From Bradyrhizobium sp. URHD0069 (GTDB lineage: Bacteria > Pseudomonadota > Alphaproteobacteria > Rhizobiales > Xanthobacteraceae), in contig NZ_JNIJ01000013.1 in the NCBI RefSeq assembly GCF_000701345.1, forward strand, positions 62,001 to 126,000: a stretch of DNA of 64,000 bases, read 5' to 3'. The position numbers and the translations under genes are program-made. Shown here in pieces: positions 45,662 to 54,116 of this stretch (position 1 is its first letter; every line of letters starts with the position of its first letter). The notes beneath the pieces are model-generated. The model did not search any database and was not told where the DNA came from. It saw only the letters and a list, made by a program, of their open reading frames with translations.

Positions 45662-46554
45662 TGCCTCTCACCATCGATCATGCGCGGAGCTTAATGCATG
45701 GGCGGTTTGGCCAAGCCGACGCACCGTGCCCTGCTTGCGGTCCCCTGCGTCGCAGCGCGACAAACCAGAAACGGCGCACCATGAGGCTGTGGTGCGCCGA
45801 TCCCAGCTTCATAACGTATCACTGTGCCCGGTGTGGCGAGCATGGCTTTGTGTCTGGGAGTGACACCTCGCCTGCGAAATGGATGTCCAGCGCAGACGTG
45901 GAAAAAATCCGGGCCGATATAGCTGGGCGCGACGCGGAGCATAAAGCCGCCCGGCGGCTGAAAGCTCTGGGATTATGGCGCCGCCGGAAGCCTATCGCGA
46001 ATTCGCCGGTTGAATTTTATTTGCGCAACGCCCGCTGCTATCGCGACCGATTTCCCGCGACGATCGGATTTTTGCCGGCGTTGGGCGATTTCACGCCGGC
46101 GATGATCGCCGCCATCGGCATCGCTCACGAGACGGCGCCCGGCGACATCGGAATTGCCGATCAGGATCTTCGCGGTGTCCACGTTACCTCGTTGATCGAA
46201 GACGGATCGACCAAAGCCGGCACCGGGCGAGATAAGATCATGATCGGGCACTCTATCGGTTCGCCGATCATGCTGGCGCCGCCAAATGATTTGCTTGGGC
46301 TCGCAATCACGGAAGGCATCGAAGATGGCCTGAGTGTCCACGAAGCGACTGGGCTCGGCGTCTGGGCCGCTGGCTCCGCGTCGAGAATGCCGGCGCTTGT
46401 TGAGGCCGTTCCCGCCTATATTGACTGCATCACCATCGTTGCCGATGGCGATGATACCGGCTGCGACAACGCTCAAAAGCTCGCCGCTGCATTGGCTAAT
46501 CGTTGTTGCGAGGTTCGCATTGTCGTGCCGTCCGCAAATCGGAGGGCATCATGA
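45658..46554 (+). CDS. Toprim-domain DNA primase
   Basis: A 298-residue primase-like protein. The N-terminal zinc finger has CPAC and CARC pairs. The Toprim domain carries LAITEGIEDGLS (catalytic Glu) and IVADGDDTGCDNAQKLA (DxD). The ATG at 45658 overlaps the preceding small gene; longer upstream frames are antisense-like artefacts. It overlaps the following ATPase gene, so the two probably form the element's primase-helicase pair. Confidence 0.85.
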   Translation: MMPLTIDHARSLMHGRFGQADAPCPACGPLRRSATNQKRRTMRLWCADPSFITYHCARCGEHGFVSGSDTSPAKWMSSADVEKIRADIAGRDAEHKAARRLKALGLWRRRKPIANSPVEFYLRNARCYRDRFPATIGFLPALGDFTPAMIAAIGIAHETAPGDIGIADQDLRGVHVTSLIEDGSTKAGTGRDKIMIGHSIGSPIMLAPPNDLLGLAITEGIEDGLSVHEATGLGVWAAGSASRMPALVEAVPAYIDCITIVADGDDTGCDNAQKLAAALANRCCEVRIVVPSANRRAS

Positions 46555-47618
46555 AACCGTTAGATGCCAACGCGATTGCCAGCGAGCAAGGAATTGATGT
46601 CCTTCACCAAGCTCTGGACGCGCCTGTCCTTCGGCCATCAGCCCGCAGGTTCACGCGCACGAGCACGAACGTCATCATGGCGACGACATACCCGCCCCTG
46701 CGGTCGGTCGTGCCCGGCTATGTATACGAGGGTTTCACGGTGCTGGCGGGACGGCAGAAGCTCGGTAAAACGTGGCTCGCCATCGACTGGGCATCGGCGG
46801 TGGCGACCGGCAGAATTGCGATGGGTTCAATTCCGTGCGAGCTGGGCGATGTCCTCTACATCGACATGGAGAACGGACCGCGGCGCATTCAGGGCCGCAT
46901 TAAAGCGCTGTTCCCCAATGAGCGCGACAGGCCCAACCTGTCGCACCTCGAATGGGTGACAGAGGCGCTGCAACTGGATCAGGGCTTTATCGATGAGCTT
47001 GAGAGGTGGCGCGCCTCGGTGCAAAAACCCACGCTGGTGGTGATCGACGTGTTGCAGCGGATCAAGCCCCCCGGCAGCCCGGCGAGGAACGCCTATGAAA
47101 ACGACTACTCGGCCTGGGCGCCGTTGCAGCAGTGGGCTACCGAAAATCGGGTCGCGGTGCTCGGTCTTCACCACACCAAGAAGGGCGGTGCCGAAGATCC
47201 GCTTGAGGCGTTATCCGGCTCCAATGGTCTTTCGGCCTGTGCCGACACCACCATTCTTCTCGACCAAGACCAGAACGGCCGCACGCTGTACGTCCGTGGT
47301 CGCGACGTAGAGGAAAAGGAAACGGCGGTGATGTTCGCCGGCGGCTTATTTTCGATCCTCGGTGAAGCGTCGGAAGTGCGTCGATCGGACGAGCGCACGG
47401 TTATCATCGCGGCACTCACAGATAACGGCGAAGCCATGACGCCGGCCGAACTCGCGGCAGCGCTCGGCAAGCAATCGAACAATATCAAGCAGTTATTGTT
47501 TAAGATGGCGAAAGCCGGTGAAGTCTACCGCGTAGGTAGGGGCCGGTATTGGGTAGAACCGTCACACCCCCATAACCCTGATAACCGCGGTAACCGTTCG
47601 GGCGACGATGGTGACTGA
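46551..47618 (+). CDS. RepA-like AAA ATPase / replicative helicase
   Basis: A 355-residue RecA-fold ATPase. Walker A is LAGRQKLGKTWLAIDWA near residue 70, Walker B LVVIDVLQ, and a sensor segment LGLHHTKKGGAEDPLEALSGSNGLSACADT is typical of RepA/RSF1010-type hexameric helicases. The C-terminal 80 residues form a winged helix (TPAELAAALGKQSNNIKQLLFKMAKAGEV). ATG at 46551 overlaps the primase stop. The last codons contain half of the 7-mer array. Confidence 0.82.
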   Translation: MKPLDANAIASEQGIDVLHQALDAPVLRPSARRFTRTSTNVIMATTYPPLRSVVPGYVYEGFTVLAGRQKLGKTWLAIDWASAVATGRIAMGSIPCELGDVLYIDMENGPRRIQGRIKALFPNERDRPNLSHLEWVTEALQLDQGFIDELERWRASVQKPTLVVIDVLQRIKPPGSPARNAYENDYSAWAPLQQWATENRVAVLGLHHTKKGGAEDPLEALSGSNGLSACADTTILLDQDQNGRTLYVRGRDVEEKETAVMFAGGLFSILGEASEVRRSDERTVIIAALTDNGEAMTPAELAAALGKQSNNIKQLLFKMAKAGEVYRVGRGRYWVEPSHPHNPDNRGNRSGDDGD

Positions 47619-47651
47619 TCGTCAACCGGTTATCGGGTTATCGCGGTTATC
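47571..47651. repeat. 7-mer array on a 9-base period, inverted halves
   Basis: CATAACC, GATAACC and GGTAACC begin at 47571, 47580 and 47589; GGTTATC begins at 47628, 47636 and 47645. The two sets are inverted relative to one another across a 32-base spacer, with an AACCGGTT palindrome at 47624. The first set is inside the end of the ATPase gene. Confidence 0.65.
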
Positions 47652-47742
47652 GGTCTTTTGGACAATTGCTGCGTGAGTTCAGCCGCAGGTCCGCATCAGT
47701 GAACACGAACAAATCCGAAGGCGAGATAGGAAAGCGACCGAC

Positions 47743-48384
47743 ATGAAGTCCAGGATACGAGGCGGCGATGCCGCAAGGGCCGCGGTAGCGACGACGGAGC
47801 GCCTGCCGATCACGTTGCAAGCGACCGATCTGGTAGGACCATTTCTACCTGCACCCGATGACGGCCAGCGCAGGAAACCGCCGCGGGTCCGAAAACCGTC
47901 CGCGTCTCACGACGTCATTCAGGCGCCGTCGGCCGACCTCGAAACCCACCGCGCCATGTTGCAGGCCACGTTTGGGACGCTTTCCGAGGAATTTGCCGAC
48001 ACCATGATGGGCAAGATCATCTCCGGTCTGCGCCCCAACGCCTACGACATCCTTGGCGAGGCGACCCTCAACGCGGCCCTCGCCACCGTCGCGTCATTGA
48101 AACCGGAGTCGGAGATCGAGGCCCTCATGGCCGTGCAAGCCGTCATCGCCGGCTTTTCGGCGCTGCGCATGTTGGAACTCAGCCAGCGGCATTTGGGCGA
48201 GGTGAACATCACGGTCTACGGCGGTTATGCCAACCGGCTCCTCAAACTCCAGAACGACCTGCTGCAAACTCTCAACCGGCATCGGCGGGGAAACAGCCAA
48301 TCGATCGTGGTCAAGCATGTGCATATCCACCCCGGCGCACAGGGGGTGGTCGGAATTGTAAATCGGGATGAAGGCCAGCGGTGA
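47743..48384 (+). CDS. Hypothetical protein of the element
   Basis: A 213-residue protein of unknown function. A basic disordered N-terminal 60 residues precede a helical core (RAMLQATFGTLSEEFADTMMGKIISGL ... EIEALMAVQAVIAGFSALRMLELSQRH) and a C-terminal VNITVYGGYANRLLKLQNDLLQTLNRHRRG. The tail VVKHVHIHPGAQGVVGIV is rich in His. Four-base overlap with the next gene. The gene seems to recur with the HGG-motif gene in similar elements (from memory). Confidence 0.7.
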   Translation: MKSRIRGGDAARAAVATTERLPITLQATDLVGPFLPAPDDGQRRKPPRVRKPSASHDVIQAPSADLETHRAMLQATFGTLSEEFADTMMGKIISGLRPNAYDILGEATLNAALATVASLKPESEIEALMAVQAVIAGFSALRMLELSQRHLGEVNITVYGGYANRLLKLQNDLLQTLNRHRRGNSQSIVVKHVHIHPGAQGVVGIVNRDEGQR

Positions 48385-48398
48385 GGAGGAAGCGAAAC

Positions 48399-48677
48399 AT
48401 GACCGACAACCCCGTGCGTCCGGTTGACAATGGAACGCTGTCACAAGCCGGCCGCTGCGGCGCCAAGACCAGATCAGGCGCGCCCTGCAAGTCAGCGCCG
48501 GTCACGGGCCGACGACGGTGCCGGATGCACGGTGGCGCAGACGGCAGCGGTGCACCAAGCGGCAGCAGGAACGGCAACTACAAGCACGGACGCTACACTG
48601 CGGAGGTTGCCGCCACGCGCCGTTGGCTGCGCGAGGCCACTCATATGCTCCGGAAGCTGAACGAGAGCGCCGGCTGA
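48399..48677 (+). CDS. HGG-motif small protein
   Basis: A 92-residue basic protein: RCGAKTRSGAPCKSAPVTGRRRCRMHGG contains three cysteines and a His in a zinc-ribbon-like arrangement, followed by GSRNGNYKHGRYTAEV and a helical end. Such proteins are often mislabelled as glucan biosynthesis proteins; they occur in phage and island contexts and probably bind DNA or RNA. ATG at 48399 follows GAGGAGG. A truncated second copy lies at 51021. Confidence 0.75.
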   Translation: MTDNPVRPVDNGTLSQAGRCGAKTRSGAPCKSAPVTGRRRCRMHGGADGSGAPSGSRNGNYKHGRYTAEVAATRRWLREATHMLRKLNESAG

Positions 48678-48858
48678 CAATCGAAACTACGAGAGCCCAA
48701 CACCAGGCAGAATATTGTTATGACACGAAAAGACTGGCCGGCAGATCCGGCTGAAACATGGGGCTCAACTCAATGATCATGAATCGCGTCGGGATGCTCG
48801 TTGCGAACGACCCAGGAATCCGAGATCGTCAAGTCCCAATTAGCAGAGTGATTCGACC

Positions 48859-50937
48859 ATGACGCCGGCCTCGGCTTACCTTGAAAGCCTCAATGCTCAA
48901 CAGCGCCGCGCTGTCGAGCATGGCGTCACCGAACCGAATTGTACGTCCGGTGGTCCGCTTCTGGTCATTGCCGGCGCCGGTTCCGGCAAGACCAACACCT
49001 TGGCGCATCGAGTAGCCCACCTGATTGTCAACGGTGCCGATCCGCGGCGGATTCTGCTCATGACGTTTTCGCGGCGAGCGGCGGCCGAAATGACAAAGCG
49101 GGTTGAACGGATCTCGCGGAACGCGATGGGTGACAAGGCCGGCGTGATGACCGATGCGCTGGCGTGGGCGGGGACGTTTCACGGCATCGGGGCACGCTTG
49201 TTGCGCGAATATTCCGACCAGATCGGGCTCGATCCGGCTTTCACCATCCATGATCGCGAAGACGCCGCAGACCTCATGAACTTGGTGCGGCACGATCTTG
49301 GTTTCTCCAAAACCGAACATCGATTCCCCACCAAGGGAACGTGCCTTGCGATTTATTCCCGTTGCGTCAATGCCGAGGTCGCGATCGAGGAGGTTTTGGG
49401 CACGTCCTTTCCGTGGTGTTCAAGGTGGGCCACCGACCTCAGGCAGCTGTTTGCCGCCTATGTTGAGGCGAAGCAGGGCCAGAACGTGCTCGACTACGAT
49501 GATCTGCTGCTCTACTGGGCGCAGATGATGGGCGACCACGCTCTTGCCGACGATGTCGGCGGCCGCTTCGACCATGTTTTGGTCGATGAATACCAGGATA
49601 CGAACCGGCTGCAATCATCCATCTTGTTGGGTCTCAAGCCGACAGGCCGGGGGCTCACCGTAGTCGGCGACGACGCACAGTCGATCTATTCTTTTCGAGC
49701 CGCGACGGTACGGAACATCCTCGACTTTCCCGACCAGTTCAGCCCGCCGGCCAATATCATCACGCTCGATCGTAACTACCGATCAACGCAGACCATCCTG
49801 GGCGCGGCCAACGGCGTCATCGGTCTGGCATCCGAGCGGTTCACCAAGAATCTCTGGACAGATCGGGCGTCCGGCCCTAGGCCACAGCTTGTCAGTGTGC
49901 GCGACGATGCCGATCAAGCACGGTTCATCGTCGAGCGCGTGCTTGAGAACCGCGAGGCCGGCACACTGCTGAAGCAGCAGGCTGTGTTGTTTCGGACCTC
50001 AAGTCACAGCGGACCGCTTGAGATTGAACTAACCCGCCGGAACATTCCCTTCGTCAAGTTTGGCGGGCTGAAGTTCCTTGACGCCGCGCATATCAAGGAC
50101 ATGCTGGCACTGTTGCGCTTCGCCGAAAATCCCCGTGACCGCGTTGCCGGCTTCCGGCTGTTGCAACTGCTACCAGGCGTCGGGCCGACCTCAGCGCAGC
50201 GCGTGCTCGACTTCATAGCGGAGGCCGCCGACCCCCTCAGCGAGGTCGCTAATGCGCCGGTGCCGCCTCGGGTTGGCGGCGAAGATTGGAGAGCCTTTGT
50301 CACGACCATTTGGGATTTGCGTGCAGGTCGTGCCGGTTGGCCCGCCGAGTTGGAGCGCGCTCGGCTCTGGTACGAGCCGCATCTGGATCGCATTCATGAA
50401 GATGCCATGGTCCGCCGTGCGGATTTGATCCAGCTCGAACAGATCGCTTCCGGCTATCCCTCCCGCGAACGGTTTCTTACCGAGCTGACGCTTGATCCAC
50501 CGGATGCCACCAGCGATCAGGCCGGCATACCCTTGCTCGACGAAGACTATCTAATCCTTTCGACGATTCATTCTGCCAAAGGCCAAGAATGGAAATCGGT
50601 GTTCGTGCTCAACGTGGTCGATGGCTGTCTGCCCTCCGACCTCGGCGCCGGGACGTCTGCCGAGATCGAAGAAGAGCGGCGACTTCTATATGTGGCCATG
50701 ACGCGCGCCAAAGACGATCTACATCTGATTGTGCCGCAGCGGTTCTTTACCCTCGGCCAGAACGCGCAAGGCGATCGACACGTCTACGCCTCGCGAACCC
50801 GCTTCATCCCCGAAGGCTTGCTCGGCCTGTTCGATAGGACAAGTTGGCCACCTGTTGCGGTCGGCGCTCCGGCGCGTGCGGCGAGCCAAGGGGCGCGCAT
50901 CAACGTCGCTGCCCGTATGCGCGGGATGTGGCGGTGA
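48859..50937 (+). CDS. UvrD/PcrA-type DNA helicase
   Basis: Superfamily 1A 3'-5' helicase of 692 residues with all motifs: I AGAGSGKTNTLAHR, Ia LMTFSRRAAAEMTKR, II VDEYQDTN, III GDDAQSIYSFRAA, IV LDRNYRSTQTI, V STIHSAKGQEWKSVFV, VI YVAMTRAKDDL. As an island gene next to a primase and RepA-like ATPase, it may replace the host UvrD in rolling-circle or stalled-fork handling. It is flanked by two copies of the HGG gene. Confidence 0.92.
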   Translation: MTPASAYLESLNAQQRRAVEHGVTEPNCTSGGPLLVIAGAGSGKTNTLAHRVAHLIVNGADPRRILLMTFSRRAAAEMTKRVERISRNAMGDKAGVMTDALAWAGTFHGIGARLLREYSDQIGLDPAFTIHDREDAADLMNLVRHDLGFSKTEHRFPTKGTCLAIYSRCVNAEVAIEEVLGTSFPWCSRWATDLRQLFAAYVEAKQGQNVLDYDDLLLYWAQMMGDHALADDVGGRFDHVLVDEYQDTNRLQSSILLGLKPTGRGLTVVGDDAQSIYSFRAATVRNILDFPDQFSPPANIITLDRNYRSTQTILGAANGVIGLASERFTKNLWTDRASGPRPQLVSVRDDADQARFIVERVLENREAGTLLKQQAVLFRTSSHSGPLEIELTRRNIPFVKFGGLKFLDAAHIKDMLALLRFAENPRDRVAGFRLLQLLPGVGPTSAQRVLDFIAEAADPLSEVANAPVPPRVGGEDWRAFVTTIWDLRAGRAGWPAELERARLWYEPHLDRIHEDAMVRRADLIQLEQIASGYPSRERFLTELTLDPPDATSDQAGIPLLDEDYLILSTIHSAKGQEWKSVFVLNVVDGCLPSDLGAGTSAEIEEERRLLYVAMTRAKDDLHLIVPQRFFTLGQNAQGDRHVYASRTRFIPEGLLGLFDRTSWPPVAVGAPARAASQGARINVAARMRGMWR

Positions 50938-50967
50938 GTAACCTCACGGGGTCACGGCTCGCAACAA

Positions 50968-50992
50968 CGTTACGATCGTTACGGGCGTAACG
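50968..50992. repeat. Second 7-mer array on a 9-base period
   Basis: CGTTACG, CGTTACG and CGTAACG (inverted) begin at 50968, 50977 and 50986. The 7+2 layout equals the array at 47571 although the base sequence differs. It lies just before the truncated HGG gene copy. Confidence 0.5.
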
Positions 50993-51020
50993 CGACTGAA
51001 CTGGCCGCCGAAGGTGTCGA

Positions 51021-51164
51021 ATGCACGGCGGCGCAGACGGCAGCGGCGCACCAAGCGGCAGCAGGAACCGCAACTACAAGCACGGTCGCTATACCGCGGA
51101 GGTGGCTGCCACCCGAAGGTGGCTACGCGAGGCTCCTCATACGCTCCGCGAGCTGAACAAGTGA
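51021..51164 (+). CDS. Truncated duplicate of the HGG-motif gene
   Basis: A 47-residue frame matching the C-terminal half of the 48399 gene: MHGGADGSGAPSGSRN, NYKHGRYTAEVAATRRWLREA and LRELNK. It starts at the Met of RMHGG and lacks the cysteine part. No good ribosome site was seen, so it may be a 5'-deleted copy from a duplication spanning the helicase gene. Confidence 0.5.
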   Translation: MHGGADGSGAPSGSRNRNYKHGRYTAEVAATRRWLREAPHTLRELNK

Positions 51165-51201
51165 TCCGAATGAAAACCGAACCCAAAGGAAACATTCTAA
51201 A

Positions 51202-51800
51202 GTGACTGATACGACCTATAATCTCAACGGCGGCTTCAAACCACGATCAAGCGTTTTGCCGATCTCAACGGACCTGACTTCTTCCCGACACCGCCCTGGG
51301 CTATCCATGCCCTCATCGAAAACGAAAAATTCAGCGGCGAAATTTGGGAATGCGCCTGCGGTGACGGGACCATGTCGCGCGTTTTGGAGAAAACTGGCCA
51401 ACCTGTTCGCAGTTCTGATCTCTACGACCGTGGTTTCGGCGAGATTGGAGTAGATTTTTTGACAACTCGGTCGCGGGCAGACAACATCGTGACCAATCCG
51501 CCTTACAATTGCGCCGAGGGTTTCGTCGCGAGCGGGCTTAACAATGCAAACCGCAAATTGGCGCTCTTGCTGCGATTGGCGTTTCTCGAGGGGGCCAATC
51601 GCGCGAGGACGATCTTCATGAAAACGCCGCCGTCGCGTGTCTGGATATTCAGCGAGCGCATTACATTTTATCCCATGGGCGTGAAGCCGAAAGGTAGCGG
51701 TACGACCGCGTATGCCTGGTATGTCTGGGACAAAGACGCGACGCCTAGCTCAACCGAAGTGAAATGGTTCGAGCCCGGCTACAAAGCAAGGTTCAGCTAA
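51202..51800 (+). pseudogene. DNA adenine methylase-like gene, frameshifted near the start
   Basis: GTG start at 51202 gives DTTYNLNGGFK and then leaves the coding frame. One base later the true frame reads TTIKRFADLNGPDFFPTPPWAIHALIE, IWECACGDGTMSRVLE (SAM-binding), DNIVTNPPYNCAEGF (NPPY motif) and continues to 51800. The break is at AAACC (51238-51242); one extra A would restore FKTTIKR. In the downstream frame no ATG, GTG or TTG lies between the TAA at 51219 and an internal ATG at 51372. Phage-type N6-adenine methylase; dead or a sequencing error. Confidence 0.75.
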
Positions 51801-52172
51801 CACCTACATACTCTTGAGGCGTGTTCGGCGAGCGTCCGTCATGCGGCACCATGCCCTGTCATGGCCGCTCGTCGCGCTCTTGTTTCTTTCCGCGGCACGC
51901 GCTGCGCTTAATGCCCAGCACGCCTTGTGCCACGACTACGATCTAACGACGGATTGACGCCCGGTACGGCTGCGGCGTTGAGGGCTTCTTGGCGTCGCAG
52001 GCTGTAGCTTCATGGCCTGTTGGCGACGTAATTGAGACATCCCGCAATATCCGTTTTCGGTCGCTCTCAGGAGAAAAGCGGACATCGCGCGGACAACCCA
52101 TTCCGGTAGCGATTGACCCGGAGCGGAATTCGCGCTGCTCGCAAATCCTACCCCTGGCCGTTGCAACTGTCG
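51801..52172. other. Region after the element, no clear gene
   Basis: Holds a 38-codon frame at 51841-51957 with a signal-peptide-like start (LSWPLVALLFLSAARAAL) but no ribosome site, and sequence that resembles a dispersed intergenic element around 51960-52130. This probably contains the right edge of the 43.7-51.8 kb element. Confidence 0.35.
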
Positions 52173-52545
52173 GCGCCGCTTGGCTCAGCCCGATCAGCGC
52201 CACCACAACTCCTACCACGTAAATGATGGCACCGAGGTAAATCGGACCGAGGTGGCTCACCCAGTTATAGTTGAAGTGTCCCGTCCAATGCATTGGTAAT
52301 GCCACGGCCAATCCCAAGACCGGCGAGATCACGGCCGTTATCGACGCCCACCACAAGCCGTCGCGGACACCGTACCAAGCCGGGCTCCCGGGCCGCGATT
52401 GCGGTGGCCGCGATGAACGCTAGGTGAAGGTGCGTGATGTAACCCGTGATCGCCGGATTGATTCCGTTCAATTGTTGCGTCGTAACGCCGTTCGGCGTCG
52501 CGACACCGATCTCGAACCCGCTGCTCGAGAAGGCCCAAGACGGGC
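52173..52545 (-). pseudogene. Membrane protein remnant, frameshifted
   Basis: Two reading frames on the minus strand join to one protein: GFEIGVATPNGVTTQQLNG, INPAITGYITHLHLAFIAATAIAA, then in the next frame SPAWYGVRDGLWWASITAVISPVLG and HWTGHFNYNWVSHLGPIYLGAIIYV. These look like helices of one conserved membrane protein split by a frameshift near 52400. The ends are missing or scrambled. Confidence 0.6.
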
Positions 52546-52652
52546 CGGCATACGTCGGCTACCTATCGCGTCGTTTAGCTGCTGAGCAGCGGTCGGAGCG
52601 AAGCCGATATGTGCGCCAGGGTCGGCGGCCCGCTGGCTGACGCCCAGTCGGC

Positions 52653-53528
52653 CTATCGCGCCCTTCTTGGCTCGAACCTGTCGGCAAAGGCCATCCATTC
52701 CGGAACCGCCACACCGTCACGGTGTCGACCGCCGGCAACGGCCGCCGCCCAGGCGCTGACGGCTCCGAGCAAGGTGGCGACCGCTACTGAAAACGCCAGG
52801 ATGATCGTACTGTGACGCGCGTGAGCGATCGCCGTCTTCGAACTCACGATCGCCTGATTGACCCGCCGCTCGGCGTCGCTAGGCGAAATGCCCGTCAGCG
52901 TCTGGACCTGCTGGATCAAATAGGTCCGGTCATCGCCGTTCACTCCACTGTGGCTCGACGAAGACATGAATATCCGCCCGGCCTCGGCGCGTTCGGCGCT
53001 CATATCGGCATTGGGAGGCCTGCGTGGCTGGCGGAGGAGCCGATCGAGTTCGTAGCTCAGCAGTGGTTCGGCTGAGGTGGTGTTTCCCATTGTAAGCGAT
53101 GGAGACGAGCGGTTGACCGCGGCTGCGCCCACCATAGCCGTCAGTCCGGCCCCAATGAGAACCGCGAGCGCCCAGGCCGTCAGGCCATGAAGACCATCGC
53201 GTGTTTCCGTCTCCGAATTGCGCGCCGCATCAACGCCGCCCTGAGTCCGACCTGCAATGTAGCCGCCGAGTCCGAAACTGACGATCGCCTGCAAGATCAG
53301 ATAAAGGCCTGACAGAAGCGATAGGGCGACGGAGGCATCTCGCCAGGTTGGCGAGGTCGAGCTGACACCGAGGCCGATCGTGACGCCAAAGGTCACTAGA
53401 ATGAAGGCAAACGCCGCGGCGACGAACGCACCTGCGACCATAGGCGTCCACCGCAGATATCGGACTTCATCAGGAAGCGTCGACGCTTCGTCCTCGACGA
53501 GCGTGGGAGCTTCGATCGTCATGGTCAA
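52653..53528 (-). CDS. Conserved membrane protein
   Basis: A 291-residue protein with four to five hydrophobic segments: WTPMVAGAFVAAAFAFILVTFGVTIGLG, LLSGLYLILQAIVSFGLGGYIAGR, LTAWALAVLIGAGLTAMVGAAAV and a C-terminal IILAFSVAVATLLGAVSAWAAAVAGG. A soluble loop of about 80 residues links the last two. Similar rhizobial proteins are sometimes labelled PhnA-like without evidence. Function unknown; possibly stress-related, given the adjoining 24-residue membrane peptide gene. Confidence 0.72.
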   Translation of the reverse strand: MTMTIEAPTLVEDEASTLPDEVRYLRWTPMVAGAFVAAAFAFILVTFGVTIGLGVSSTSPTWRDASVALSLLSGLYLILQAIVSFGLGGYIAGRTQGGVDAARNSETETRDGLHGLTAWALAVLIGAGLTAMVGAAAVNRSSPSLTMGNTTSAEPLLSYELDRLLRQPRRPPNADMSAERAEAGRIFMSSSSHSGVNGDDRTYLIQQVQTLTGISPSDAERRVNQAIVSSKTAIAHARHSTIILAFSVAVATLLGAVSAWAAAVAGGRHRDGVAVPEWMAFADRFEPRRAR

Positions 53529-53533
53529 ATCCC

Positions 53534-53608
53534 TCAGCGCAGACCGAAAAACGAAAGGATGGCCATTATCACGACGATCAGGCCAACCAGATAGATCAGC
53601 TGGTTCAT
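53534..53608 (-). CDS. Tiny membrane peptide, 24 residues
   Basis: NQLIYLVGLIVVIMAILSFFGL forms one membrane helix ending in Arg. GGAGGAGG lies six bases before the ATG, a very strong site for so short a frame. It is co-directional with, and just upstream of, the membrane protein ending 52653 (six bases apart). Very similar peptides recur in rhizobial genomes (from memory). Probably real. Confidence 0.7.
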   Translation of the reverse strand: MNQLIYLVGLIVVIMAILSFFGLR

Positions 53609-54116
53609 TTCAATCCTCCTCCACCGGCTGATAACTGCAGCTGGTTTGGAAGGTTCCTGTTGGAACGCGATGATGCGGCGCGCAACACGCCCTTGGCCCG
53701 AAATGGCTTTCGGAAGTATGACTTTCTGCGTGATGGCGCCATTCAATATTCGGCACTGCTGGCCAGCAGGCACCAAGGAACCATGAGATCAGCTCTTGGC
53801 CCCTTTGCAGAACAATTCCGGCGGTCGTCGCGTCGGTCGCCGGATTGTGTTGCAAAAGTCGTCTGCAATGGCAGAGCGAACTTTCTAATGGCCGCTGAAG
53901 CGTTCTTTTCCGGACGCGGGGGCCACGTCAACTTGGACAGATTCGACTGGCGGCCCTCCTAATCACTTTAAGGCGTCTGTAGCCGAAACTTGCGATGAAC
54001 TCGCTTTCGCGAGAATTTTGCGAGGCAGCATTTTCGAGTTTTGCAACACAATCCGCACAATCCGCGCCGTAGACCGGACCCTGGCTTGTGTGGCCCCACT
54101 GCCGAGCTGACGCGCG
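53609..54116. other. Region without an intact gene, 508 bases
   Basis: Between the tiny membrane peptide and the HNH remnant. The only structure found is a 17-base inverted repeat, TTTTGCAACACAATCCG at 54040-54056 and its complement at 53841-53857. No protein family is visible in any frame. Confidence 0.45.

Noticed and set aside
47571..47651. 7-mer array as a CRISPR or simple terminator
   Set aside because: Units are 7 bases with 1-2 base gaps, so not CRISPR; the arms pair imperfectly and lack a T-run, so a plain terminator is not well supported.
51841..51957. 38-residue frame with a signal-like start
   Set aside because: No ribosome site and no similar protein recalled; kept only as a remark in the regional entry.
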